25,735 nucleotides of DNA from NCBI GenBank assembly GCA_002347285.1, contig DDXW01000038.1, positions 1 to 25,735 on the forward strand, written 5' to 3'. The stretch comes from Rhodocyclaceae bacterium UBA2250 (lineage in GTDB: Bacteria > Pseudomonadota > Gammaproteobacteria > Burkholderiales > Rhodocyclaceae). The notes under the pieces were generated by a model. It saw nothing but the letters and a program-made list of their open reading frames with translations. It was not told the DNA's origin and did not search any database. A program made the position numbers and the translations under genes. Shown here piece after piece: positions 6,775-13,833 of this stretch (position 1 is the stretch's first letter; every line of letters begins with the position of its first letter).

Positions 6775-8462
6775 CACAGATCGCCATCCGTCCCGTGCCG
6801 CAGCGCGCCTGCCTGATGCTCGAACAGGCCGGCGTGCACCCGCTGCTGGCGCGGCTGTTCGCCGCGCGTGGCGTGCAGAGCGCCGACGAACTCGACACCC
6901 AGCTCGCGGCGCTGCTGCCGCCCGACCGCATGAAGGGCATCGCGCCGGCCGCGGCGCTTCTGGCTGACGCCGTCGCCGCCGGGCGGAAGATCCTCATCGT
7001 CGCCGACTACGACTGCGACGGCGCCACCGCCTGCGCCGTCGGCCTGCGCGCGCTGCGCCGCATGGGCGCGACGGCCGACTATCTGGTGCCGAACCGCTTC
7101 GAGACCGGCTACGGCCTCTCGCCCGAGGTGGCGCGGCTCGCTTCAGAGCTCCAGCCTGATCTGCTCGTCACCGTCGACAACGGCATCGCCAGCGTGGCCG
7201 GCGTCGCCGAGGCGAAGCGCCTCGGCATGCGCGTGATCGTCACCGACCATCATTTGCCCGGCAACGAATTGCCGGACGCCGACGCGATCGTCGATCCCAA
7301 CCAGCCGGGCTGCACGTTTCCAAGCAAGAGCATCGCCGGCGTCGGCGTGATGTTCTACGTGATGCTCGCGCTGCGCGCCGAACTGAGAAAACGCGACTGG
7401 TTCGCGGCGCGCCCGGAGCCCAACCTCGCCGAACTGCTCGATCTCGTCGCGCTCGGCACCGTGGCCGACGTCGTGGCGCTCGACCGCAACAACCGCATCC
7501 TCGTGGCGCGCGGGCTCGAGCGCATCCGCCAGCGCAAGATGCAGCCCGGCATCGCCGCGCTGCTGCAGGTGGCCGGCCGCGACCCGGCGCGCGCCGGCAC
7601 CTTCGACCTCGGCTTCGCCGTCGGGCCGCGCCTCAACGCGGCGGGCCGCCTCGCCGACATGAGCCTCGGCATCGAATGCCTGACCACCGACGACCTGGGC
7701 CGCGCGCTCAACATCGCGCAGCAGCTCGACGCCATCAACCAGGAGCGCCGCGCCATCGAGGCCGACATGCGCGAGGCCGCCGCCGTGCAGCTCGAAACCA
7801 TCGACGCCGCCGGGCGCGCCAGCCTGAGCCTGTTCGATCCGGCCTGGCACCAGGGCGTGATCGGCATCCTCGCCGGCCGCATCAAGGAGGCGCTGCACCG
7901 GCCCACCTTCGTGTTCGCGCGTGCCGATGCGGGCGAACTGCGCGGCTCCGGCCGCTCGATCCCCGGCCTGCACCTGCGCGACGCGCTCGACCTGGTCGCC
8001 AAGCACGATCCGGCGCTGCTCAAGCGCTTCGGCGGCCACGCCGCCGCCGCCGGCCTGACGCTGATGGAAAGCGACCTGCCGCGCTTCGTCGACGCCTTCG
8101 AGAGCGTCGCCCGCGCCCTGCTGCCGCCGGCCGCGCTGACGCGCACGCTGGAGACCGACGGCGCGCTCGAAACCGGCTACTACGGCATCAACGCGGCCCG
8201 CCTGCTGCAGGACGCCGTCTGGGGCCAGGGCTTTCCCGCGCCGCTGTTCGCCGACGAATTCGAGGTCGTGCAGCAACGCCTGCTCAAGGACAAGCACCTC
8301 AAGCTCACGCTCAAGAAGGGCGCGGCGCGCCTCGACGCGATCCGCTTCAACCACGCCGACAGCGCGCCCGACCGCATCCGCGCCGCCTTCCGCCTCGACA
8401 TCAACGAATGGCAGGGCACCGCGAACGTCCAGCTCGTACTGGAACACTTCGAGCCGGTCTGA
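6771..8462 (+). CDS. recJ: Single-stranded-DNA-specific exonuclease RecJ
   Basis: RecJ degrades single-stranded DNA 5' to 3' in recombination, mismatch repair and replication-fork repair. At 563 residues this is normal length. DHH-family metal-binding motifs are all present: VADYDCDG (77-84), VDNG (135-138), TDHH (158-161), and in the DHHA1 domain GGHAAAAG (about 424-431). The C-terminal OB-like region ends in LKLTLKKGAARLDAIRFN and a short tail. The ATG overlaps the upstream stop as ATGA, so translation is coupled to the rpfE-like gene. A repeat copy starts 13 bases after the stop codon. Confidence 0.96.
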   Translation: MTQIAIRPVPQRACLMLEQAGVHPLLARLFAARGVQSADELDTQLAALLPPDRMKGIAPAAALLADAVAAGRKILIVADYDCDGATACAVGLRALRRMGATADYLVPNRFETGYGLSPEVARLASELQPDLLVTVDNGIASVAGVAEAKRLGMRVIVTDHHLPGNELPDADAIVDPNQPGCTFPSKSIAGVGVMFYVMLALRAELRKRDWFAARPEPNLAELLDLVALGTVADVVALDRNNRILVARGLERIRQRKMQPGIAALLQVAGRDPARAGTFDLGFAVGPRLNAAGRLADMSLGIECLTTDDLGRALNIAQQLDAINQERRAIEADMREAAAVQLETIDAAGRASLSLFDPAWHQGVIGILAGRIKEALHRPTFVFARADAGELRGSGRSIPGLHLRDALDLVAKHDPALLKRFGGHAAAAGLTLMESDLPRFVDAFESVARALLPPAALTRTLETDGALETGYYGINAARLLQDAVWGQGFPAPLFADEFEVVQQRLLKDKHLKLTLKKGAARLDAIRFNHADSAPDRIRAAFRLDINEWQGTANVQLVLEHFEPV

Positions 8463-8474
8463 TCGGCGCCTTCA

Positions 8475-8498
8475 AAACTCGGCGCTGTCGAGGCGGCG
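8475..8498 (+). repeat. Dispersed 24-base repeat, copy B (downstream of recJ)
   Basis: One mismatch to copy A (T for G at position 14). It lies between recJ and the AT-rich segment, just before base composition changes. Confidence 0.7.
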
Positions 8499-8539
8499 GG
8501 AAACGGCCAAAAGCGGCTCTTGATACCTTATTCCGAAAG

Positions 8540-8568
8540 CGGACAAATAACTGCGCTACGAGTATGCT
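8540..8568 (+). promoter_or_regulatory. Possible promoter of the HsdR-N-like gene
   Basis: CGGACA (8540-8545), a 17-base spacer and TATGCT (8563-8568) form a moderate sigma-70-type match upstream of the AT-rich gene, leaving a leader of about 85 bases. No other feature is seen in the 8499-8650 gap. Confidence 0.3.
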
Positions 8569-8660
8569 ATCGGCGTTATCTGAATCGGCCGCCAGTGAAA
8601 ACGCAGGCTGTTCTCTTGATTTCAGTCTTAGCCACACACTCACATTTCCCGGAGGAAAAC

Positions 8661-9473
8661 ATGGCATCTATTCCCAAGAAAGTCGCCGAACGCTTGATCG
8701 CCGGAATCAAGAAATACCAGCCCATTCTTGTTGCTGCGAAGGCGCGAGACGTTGGTGAAGCCGATACTGTCACGATCATCAAAGACATGCTGAGCGATAT
8801 CTTTGGATACGACAAATACACGGACCTTACGTCTGAATATGCCATCCGCGGAACGTACTGCGACCTTGCGACAAAGATCGATGGCGTATTGCAGACGCTT
8901 ATTGAAGTCAAGGCGATTGGGCTGGATCTGAAAGACCAACACGTTAAGCAGGCAGTCGACTACGCCGCCAACCAAGGGGTTGAATGGGTTCTACTCACGA
9001 ACGGAATGTGCTGGCGGGTATACCGTTTGACATTTGCCAAACCAATCGATCATGAGCTTGTCGTAGACATTGATTTCTCGGCCCTTAATTCCCGCTCTGA
9101 GCACGACCTTGAACTCATTTACCTGTGGTGCAAGGAAGGCTGGCAGCGGTCAGTCTTAGGCGAGTATCACACGCAGAGGCAGGCGTTATCTCGCTTCTTT
9201 GTTGGAGCAATGCTCCAGACCAACCCTGTTCTTGAGGTTATTCGCCGAGAGCTTCGCCGCGTTTCCCCTGACGTTCGTATCGATATTGAGCAAATCAAGG
9301 ACGTACTCGTAAACGAGGTTATCAAACGGGAAGTGATCGAAGGCGAGAAGGCAGAAGAGGCCCGGAAGAAGATTGCAAAAGCCGCTGCGAAAGCGTTACG
9401 TGCATCGAACTCGAAGGCAAGTGAAAAGGAGCCTGCCGTTGTTTCGGTACCAATCCCCGATGATTCCGTGTAA
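8661..9473 (+). CDS. Type I restriction enzyme R-subunit N-terminal-like protein (orphan PD-(D/E)xK nuclease fold)
   Basis: The 270-residue protein resembles the HsdR N-terminal (HSDR_N_2-type) nuclease domain. It has an acidic E35, D68 in TYCDLATK, and E82-V-K84 in LIEVKAIG, followed by Q97 in HVKQAVDYAANQGVEWVLLTNG. These are the usual PD-(D/E)xK elements. There is no helicase motor domain, so it is not a complete R subunit, and no hsdM or hsdS is nearby. The C-terminal part (about 215-270) is helical, charged and Lys/Ala-rich. The start is fixed by GGAGG at 8651-8655, six bases before ATG 8661; a longer in-frame extension to 8520 lacks such a site. Base composition is much more AT-rich than recJ or the downstream genes, suggesting transfer. 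Its role in defence is inferred, not shown. Confidence 0.75.
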   Translation: MASIPKKVAERLIAGIKKYQPILVAAKARDVGEADTVTIIKDMLSDIFGYDKYTDLTSEYAIRGTYCDLATKIDGVLQTLIEVKAIGLDLKDQHVKQAVDYAANQGVEWVLLTNGMCWRVYRLTFAKPIDHELVVDIDFSALNSRSEHDLELIYLWCKEGWQRSVLGEYHTQRQALSRFFVGAMLQTNPVLEVIRRELRRVSPDVRIDIEQIKDVLVNEVIKREVIEGEKAEEARKKIAKAAAKALRASNSKASEKEPAVVSVPIPDDSV

Positions 9474-9699
9474 TGCACGAACCATCGGCCCACACGGACG
9501 CTGCGCGATAGAGCTGCACAGCGTTCCTGAGCTTGGACATTTAACGCCCACTTTCGTAAGTTCTGCTTAGGGTCGGTTGCTGTCGTTTCACAGCAAGACC
9601 ATGAAGTTCTGCCCTGACCGAAGCCGATGGTCGTCCGCTTGCCCGACTGACCGCCAAAGACGTTCAGGCCGTTGGGGCAACTTTCGTCGCGGGTAAACG
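9474..9699. other. AT-richer segment without a supportable gene
   Basis: No start signal, recognisable protein or RNA is seen. A minus-strand open frame (9167-9757) spans it but runs antisense through the nuclease-like gene and the tRNA terminator, so it is not called. The segment may be remnant DNA brought in with the preceding gene. Confidence 0.35.
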
Positions 9700-9721
9700 A
9701 AAAAACCGCCCGGAGGCGGTT
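9700..9721 (-). terminator. Rho-independent terminator of tRNA-Val
   Basis: On the minus strand AACCGCC and GGCGGTT form a 7-base stem around a TCCG loop (9721-9704), followed by further T residues to about 9700. It lies 37 bases beyond the tRNA 3' end. Confidence 0.85.
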
Positions 9722-9758
9722 GGTTCGTGAGCGGATCTGGTTGATTCCGCTAGGCATT

Positions 9759-9835
9759 TGGTAGGCGCGATTGGACTCGAACCAACGACCCCCACCATGT
9801 CAAGGTGGTGCTCTAACCAGCTGAGCTACGCGCCT
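9759..9835 (-). tRNA. tRNA-Val (anticodon GAC)
   Basis: The minus strand folds as a full cloverleaf of 77 bases with encoded CCA. The acceptor stem is AGGCGCG/CGCGCCT, the D stem GCTC/GAGC, the anticodon stem CCACC/GGTGG with loop TTGACAT (anticodon GAC), and the T arm GTTGG-TTCGAGT-CCAAT. GAC reads GUC/GUU valine codons. Confidence 0.97.
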
Positions 9836-9846
9836 AAAGAGCGCGG

Positions 9847-9876
9847 ATTATAACCATGTGAATCGGTTTTGCGCAA
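9847..9876 (-). promoter_or_regulatory. tRNA-Val promoter
   Basis: On the minus strand TTGCGC (9876-9871), an 18-base spacer and a perfect TATAAT (9852-9847) place the transcription start near 9840, five bases before the mature tRNA. Confidence 0.65.
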
Positions 9877-9912
9877 ACAATCGTGGCGGCACCGCTTTAA
9901 ATCCGGCCGGGA

Positions 9913-9936
9913 CCCCTCAATTGGCGAATTGAGGGG
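9913..9936. repeat. Perfect 10-base inverted repeat (hairpin)
   Basis: CCCCTCAATT (9913-9922) and AATTGAGGGG (9927-9936) flank a GGCG loop. There is no T-run on either side, so a classical terminator is unlikely. The site lies between the divergent tRNA and small-gene units and could be an operator, a structured leader or a processing site. Confidence 0.6.
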
Positions 9937-10092
9937 CAAAAGTGATTTTCCGTCACATTTTGCTGCATTGCGGTATGCGATAATCGACCTGCCCCACCCC
10001 ATTGATTTCATACCATGATTCAACCAAATGCCGATCTGTCCGTTAATGAAGACAGGACAGAATGCTGCGGTGCGATAACCAAGGAAGTCGCC

Positions 10093-10299
10093 ATGAACAA
10101 GATCGGCAAGTTCGAAGCCCTGAAGATCGTCAACGAGTTCGATCGCACGCTGATCGAGCTGTACGGCATCAACATGACCGACGCGCACATCACCCGCTAC
10201 GAGGCGCTGGCGACGATCGAGGAGGCCGGCTCGGCGCGCGAGGCGGCCAGGATTTTCGGCGGCAAGCTCGGCCTGCCCCTGCTCAAGGCCGAGGCCTGA
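10093..10299 (+). CDS. Small hypothetical protein (68 aa)
   Basis: The 68-residue product is predicted to be helical, with a charged N-terminus (MNKIGKFEALKIVNEFDRTLIELYG) and a basic/hydrophobic end (ARIFGGKLGLPLLKAEA). I recognise no family. The ATG at 10093 is preferred over an in-frame ATG at 10015 because AAGGA lies seven bases before it. The codon pattern is GC-rich like the chromosome, supporting a real gene. Its stop codon lies inside the left arm of a 9-base inverted repeat shared with the convergent gene. Confidence 0.6.
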   Translation: MNKIGKFEALKIVNEFDRTLIELYGINMTDAHITRYEALATIEEAGSAREAARIFGGKLGLPLLKAEA

Positions 10300-10333
10300 T
10301 CCGCGCAAACTCGGGTCCGGCGGGGCGGATCAG
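10296..10333. terminator. Symmetrical hairpin holding both stop codons of two convergent genes
   Basis: CTGATCCGC (10296-10304) pairs with GCGGATCAG (10325-10333). The TGA of the plus gene and the TGA of the minus gene are at equivalent places in the two arms. The stem would form in both transcripts and could act as a bidirectional 3'-end structure. No T-run follows. The loop and right arm carry a weak copy of the dispersed repeat (10307-10330, 18 of 24 matches). Confidence 0.5.
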
Positions 10334-10605
10334 AACAGGCTGGCGACGACGAAGCGGTCGCGCGCCGCGAGCTTTTCCAGCCCCTTGGAAGCCTCCGTGG
10401 AGGCGCCCCACTTCATGATGTGAGCGAGGAAGGTGGTGAGGGCGAGCGAGAGGGCGTAGCCGGTCTCGCGCCAATCGCGGCGGAATTCCTCGAAGCTGAC
10501 GGTCCGGGCGGACAGCTTGCCGCTCTTCATCGGCACGAGCGTGACCTTGTGCCCGTCGTTGCGGATCACGATGGCAGTGCTGCGCTGGCTGTTGGTGACG
10601 ACCAC
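10330..10605 (-). CDS. Small hypothetical protein (91 aa)
   Basis: The 91-residue product begins with a beta-rich segment (MVVTNSQRSTAIVIRNDGHKVTLVPMKSGKLSARTVSFEEFRRDW). A helical part follows (ETGYALSLALTTFLAHIMKWGASTEASKGLEKLAARDR). I do not recognise the family. The start is GTG at 10605, fixed by a strong AGGAGG four bases upstream. It is convergent with the 68-residue gene and runs in the same direction as the 72-residue gene behind it (69-base gap), so the two may be co-transcribed. Confidence 0.65.
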   Translation of the reverse strand: MVVTNSQRSTAIVIRNDGHKVTLVPMKSGKLSARTVSFEEFRRDWRETGYALSLALTTFLAHIMKWGASTEASKGLEKLAARDRFVVASLF

Positions 10606-10673
10606 GATTCCTCCTCTTTCACGCGCCCATTGGCGGGACTAACGTCGCCCGCGGCGGCGGCTTGAGGAACGCA

Positions 10674-10892
10674 TCAATGCACGCCGCCCGCGGCGGCGAG
10701 CATCTTCTCGGCGCGCTTGCGAAGCGCCTCCTCGGGGGTGAGGCCGACCAGCGACTCGGGCGGCAGGGGGACGTCCCAGTGCTGCTGGAACAGGTCGATC
10801 TCCTCGCCCGTATCCAGGCGCGCGCGGTAGATTTTTTCCTGGTAGGCGGGCGCATCCGGCAACGCCACGAGCACGACTGACTGGATGATCAT
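10674..10892 (-). CDS. Small hypothetical protein (72 aa)
   Basis: The product is an acidic 72-residue protein with a beta-like start (MIIQSVVLVALPDAPAYQEKIYRARLDTGEEIDLFQQHWD) and a helical end (LTPEEALRKRAEKMLAAAGGVH). No family is recognised. ATG 10892 is chosen because GAGGTG lies five bases upstream; a TTG at 10904 would also keep the frame. It probably forms a two-gene unit with the 91-residue gene. The 230 bases behind it, up to the end of acs, hold only the acs terminator hairpin that I can support. Confidence 0.6.
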   Translation of the reverse strand: MIIQSVVLVALPDAPAYQEKIYRARLDTGEEIDLFQQHWDVPLPPESLVGLTPEEALRKRAEKMLAAAGGVH

Positions 10893-11067
10893 AAAACACC
10901 TCAACGCATGAGCGACACGACGATGTTGTCGCTATCCTGCGCCGCGCGCGCCCGCGGCTCAAGCGGAAGAATGCGGGCAAAACCGCCGTTACTTCGCATT
11001 CGAGCGGCCTCAAGTTTTGGCTAGCGCCGCCGCCGGCCCCGCGGAAAAGCTCCGGCGGAAAGAATCA

Positions 11068-11094
11068 GGGGCGGCCGCTTGTGGCGGCCGCCCC
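11068..11094 (-). terminator. Strong GC hairpin downstream of acs
   Basis: GGGGCGGCCGC (11068-11078) and GCGGCCGCCCC (11084-11094) form a perfect 11-base stem around a 5-base loop, 30 bases after the acs stop. It is followed on the minus strand by a T-moderate tract rather than a pure T-run. Confidence 0.65.
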
Positions 11095-11124
11095 CGTTAT
11101 TCCTCCTCCGGTCCCGATTCCGGA

Positions 11125-13107
11125 TTAGATGCCCTGTTTGAGCTGGTCCAGAATCTGCGGGTTCTCGAGCGTCGACACGTCCTGGGTGACTTCCTCGCCC
11201 TTGGCGAGGGAGCGCAGCAGGCGGCGCATGATCTTGCCGGAGCGCGTCTTCGGCAGGTTCTCGCCGAAGCGGATGTCCTTGGGCTTGGCGATCGGGCCGA
11301 TTTCCTTGCCGACCCAGTTGCGCAGTTCGTTGGCGATCTTCTTGGCTTCCTCGCCGGTCGGGCGCGCCTGCTTGAGCACGACGAAGGCGCAGATCGCCTC
11401 GCCGGTCAGGTCGTCGGGACGGCCGACCACGGCGGCCTCGGCCACCAGCGGGTTGGCGACCAGGGCGGACTCGATCTCCATGGTGCCCATGCGGTGGCCG
11501 GAGACGTTGAGCACGTCGTCGATGCGGCCCATGATGGTGAAGTAGCCGGTCTTGGCGTCGCGCACCGCGCCGTCGCCGGCCAGGTAGAGCTTGCCGCCGA
11601 AGTCGGCCGGGTAGTAGGACTTCTTGAAGCGCTCGGGGTCGCCCCAGATGGTGCGGATCATCGACGGCCAGGGCTTCTTGACGACGAGGAAGCCGCCGTT
11701 GCCCCAAGGCACGTCGTGGCCGGTCTCATCGACGATGGCGGCCTGGATGCCCGGGAAGGGCAGCGTGCAGGATCCCGGCACCAGCGGGGTGACGCCCGGC
11801 AGCGGGGTGATCATGTGGCCGCCGGTCTCGGTCTGCCAGAAGGTATCGACGATCGGGCAGCGGCCACCGCCGACGTTCTCGTAGTACCACATCCAGGCCT
11901 CGGGGTTGATCGGCTCGCCGACCGAACCGAGGATGCGCAGCGACTTGAGGTCGTAGTTGCGCGGATGGGTGCTCGGCGTGCCTTCCGACGCCTTGATCAG
12001 CGAGCGGATCGCGGTCGGCGCGGTGTAGAAGACGGTGACCTTGTGGTCCTGGATCATGCGCCAGAAGCGGCCGGCGTCCGGATAGGTCGGCACCGATTCG
12101 AAGACGATCTCGGTGGCGCCGCAGGCGAGCGGGCCGTAGGTGATGTAGGTGTGGCCGGTGACCCAGCCGATGTCGGCGGTGCACCAGAACACGTCGTCCT
12201 TCTTGATGTCGAAGGTCCAGCGCGTCGTCAGGATCGCGTGCAGCAGATAACCGCCGGAGCTGTGCTGCACGCCCTTCGGCTTGCCGGTCGAGCCGGAGGT
12301 GTACAGCAGGAACAGCGGGTGCTCGGCCTCGACCCACTCGGGCTCGCAGGTGTCGGGCTGGCTGGCGACGACCTCGTGGTACCAGACGTCGCGGCCGGCG
12401 ACCATGTTGCAGGCGCCGCCGGTGCGGCGGATGACGAACACGTTCTTGACCTGGTGGCCCTGCGCCATGGTCAGCGCCTCGTCGACGGCCGGCTTGAGCG
12501 GGATCGCCTTGCCGCCGCGGCACTGCTCGTCCATGGTGATCACGGCGACGGCGCCGGCGTCGAGGATGCGCTCCTCGAGCGACTTGGCGGAGAAGCCGCC
12601 GAACACGACGGAGTGGATCGCGCCGATGCGGGCGCAGGCCTGCATCGCGACGATGCCCTCGACCGACATGGCGACGTAGATCAGCACGCGGTCGCCCTTC
12701 TTGACGCCGCTGGCGCGCAGCGCGTTGGCGAACTTGTTGACGCGGCTCAGCAGATCCTTGTAGGTGACCTTGGCGACCGAGCCGTCGTCGGCTTCGAAGA
12801 TCAGCGCGACCTTGTCGCCGAGGCCGGCCTCGACGTTCTTGTCGAGGCAGTTGTAGGAGACGTTCAGCTTGCCGTCGGCGTACCACTTGTAGAACGGCGC
12901 GTTTGACTCGTCGAGCACCTGGGTGAAGGGCTGCTTCCAGACCAGGTGCTCCTTGGCCAGGCGCCCCCAATAACCCTGATAATCCTGATCGGCTTCCTTG
13001 CACAGGGCCTCGTAGGCGGCCATGCCGGAAATGGTGGCTTTCTTGACGGTCTCTTCGGAGGGCGGGAAGACGCGGCTTTCCTGCATGACCGATTCGATGG
13101 CGCTCAT
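11125..13107 (-). CDS. acs: Acetyl-CoA synthetase
   Basis: This AMP-forming acetate-CoA ligase activates acetate via acetyl-AMP to acetyl-CoA, feeding the TCA or glyoxylate cycle. At 660 residues it is normal length. Visible motifs: GAIHSVVFGGFSAKSLEERI (substrate pocket region, about 160-180), the P-loop-like YTSGSTGKPKGV (about 270-281), VDTFWQTETGGH, the hinge region in GRIDDVLNVSGHRMGT, and TRSGKIMRR with K625. K625 is equivalent to the lysine whose acetylation switches Acs off in other bacteria. The start is ATG 13107 with AGGAG close upstream. It is monocistronic, with its own promoter and terminator hairpin, and divergent from yqhA. Confidence 0.97.
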   Translation of the reverse strand: MSAIESVMQESRVFPPSEETVKKATISGMAAYEALCKEADQDYQGYWGRLAKEHLVWKQPFTQVLDESNAPFYKWYADGKLNVSYNCLDKNVEAGLGDKVALIFEADDGSVAKVTYKDLLSRVNKFANALRASGVKKGDRVLIYVAMSVEGIVAMQACARIGAIHSVVFGGFSAKSLEERILDAGAVAVITMDEQCRGGKAIPLKPAVDEALTMAQGHQVKNVFVIRRTGGACNMVAGRDVWYHEVVASQPDTCEPEWVEAEHPLFLLYTSGSTGKPKGVQHSSGGYLLHAILTTRWTFDIKKDDVFWCTADIGWVTGHTYITYGPLACGATEIVFESVPTYPDAGRFWRMIQDHKVTVFYTAPTAIRSLIKASEGTPSTHPRNYDLKSLRILGSVGEPINPEAWMWYYENVGGGRCPIVDTFWQTETGGHMITPLPGVTPLVPGSCTLPFPGIQAAIVDETGHDVPWGNGGFLVVKKPWPSMIRTIWGDPERFKKSYYPADFGGKLYLAGDGAVRDAKTGYFTIMGRIDDVLNVSGHRMGTMEIESALVANPLVAEAAVVGRPDDLTGEAICAFVVLKQARPTGEEAKKIANELRNWVGKEIGPIAKPKDIRFGENLPKTRSGKIMRRLLRSLAKGEEVTQDVSTLENPQILDQLKQGI

Positions 13108-13168
13108 TGAGATTTCTCCTCTCGCAATGACGTAGTGGGTATTGGGATGCAGCTTGTTGTGCCGGGCG

Positions 13169-13196
13169 ATTCTAGCCGATGATTACAGCGGACAAA
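13169..13196 (-). promoter_or_regulatory. Possible acs promoter
   Basis: On the minus strand TTTGTC (13196-13191), a 16-base spacer and TAGAAT (13174-13169) precede acs, giving a leader of about 55 bases. A second TAGAAT on the plus strand (13239-13244) could serve yqhA but has no good -35 partner. Confidence 0.4.
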
Positions 13197-13277
13197 GCTT
13201 ACAGCGCACTTACGCATAAATGCCCGTGCCCGGCCGTGTAGAATTTTCCGCCTTACCTCCAACTCCCGCGAAAAGAC

Positions 13278-13808
13278 ATGAACCGGACCGTCAAAGCACT
13301 TGAACATTTCATCTTCTGGAGCCGCTGGCTGCAGGCGCCGCTCTACGTCGGCCTGATCCTCGCCCAGGGCGTCTATGTCTACCAGTTCATGCACGAACTG
13401 GCGCATCTGATCACCAAGGCCGGCACCCTGACCGAGGTCGAGGTGATGCTGATCGTGCTGGGCCTGATCGACGTGGTGATGATCGCCAACCTGCTGATCA
13501 TGGTCATCATCGGCGGCTACGAGACCTTCGTCTCCAAGCTCGATCTCGAGGGCAACCCGGACCAGCCGGAATGGCTGTCGCACGTCAATGCCGGCGTACT
13601 CAAGGTCAAGCTCGCCGTCGCGCTGATCAGCATCTCGTCGATCCACCTGCTGCGCACCTTCATCAACGCGCCGCAGATGGAAGACCGCGTGATCATCGCC
13701 CAGATCGCCATCCACGCCTCGTTCCTGGTCTCGGCGCTGGCGGTGGCCTGGACCGACAAGATCATGATGCAGACGCTGGCGCTCAGCCACGGTGCCAAAC
13801 ACCACTAA
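13278..13808 (+). CDS. YqhA / UPF0114 family membrane protein
   Basis: The 176-residue protein matches the UPF0114 (YqhA, TIGR00645) family. It opens with a short N-terminus ending in FIFWSRWLQAPLYVGLILAQGVYVYQFMHEL (about 12-42). A second hydrophobic segment follows with VMLIVLGLIDVVMIANLLIMVIIGGYETFVSKL (about 57-89). Further segments lie around 110-130 and 140-165 (IAQIAIHASFLVSALAVAW). Its function is unestablished. The fumarase gene starts 25 bases after its stop, so the two are probably co-transcribed. Confidence 0.9.
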   Translation: MNRTVKALEHFIFWSRWLQAPLYVGLILAQGVYVYQFMHELAHLITKAGTLTEVEVMLIVLGLIDVVMIANLLIMVIIGGYETFVSKLDLEGNPDQPEWLSHVNAGVLKVKLAVALISISSIHLLRTFINAPQMEDRVIIAQIAIHASFLVSALAVAWTDKIMMQTLALSHGAKHH

Positions 13809-13833
13809 AAAATATAGCCAGAGGGAACCCGCC

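Noticed and set aside
9167..9757. Minus-strand open frame across the nuclease gene end and the tRNA terminator
   Set aside because: It has no start signal, runs through the tRNA terminator and covers a better gene in antisense.
9759..9835. tRNA-Val as attachment site for the AT-rich islet
   Set aside because: I found no second copy of the tRNA 3' end near 8463-8660 and no integrase nearby.
11017..12906. Long plus-strand open frame (629 codons) opposite acs
   Set aside because: It is an antisense shadow of a well-supported acs gene, rich in repetitive Asp/Gly/Ala/Arg text with no domain.
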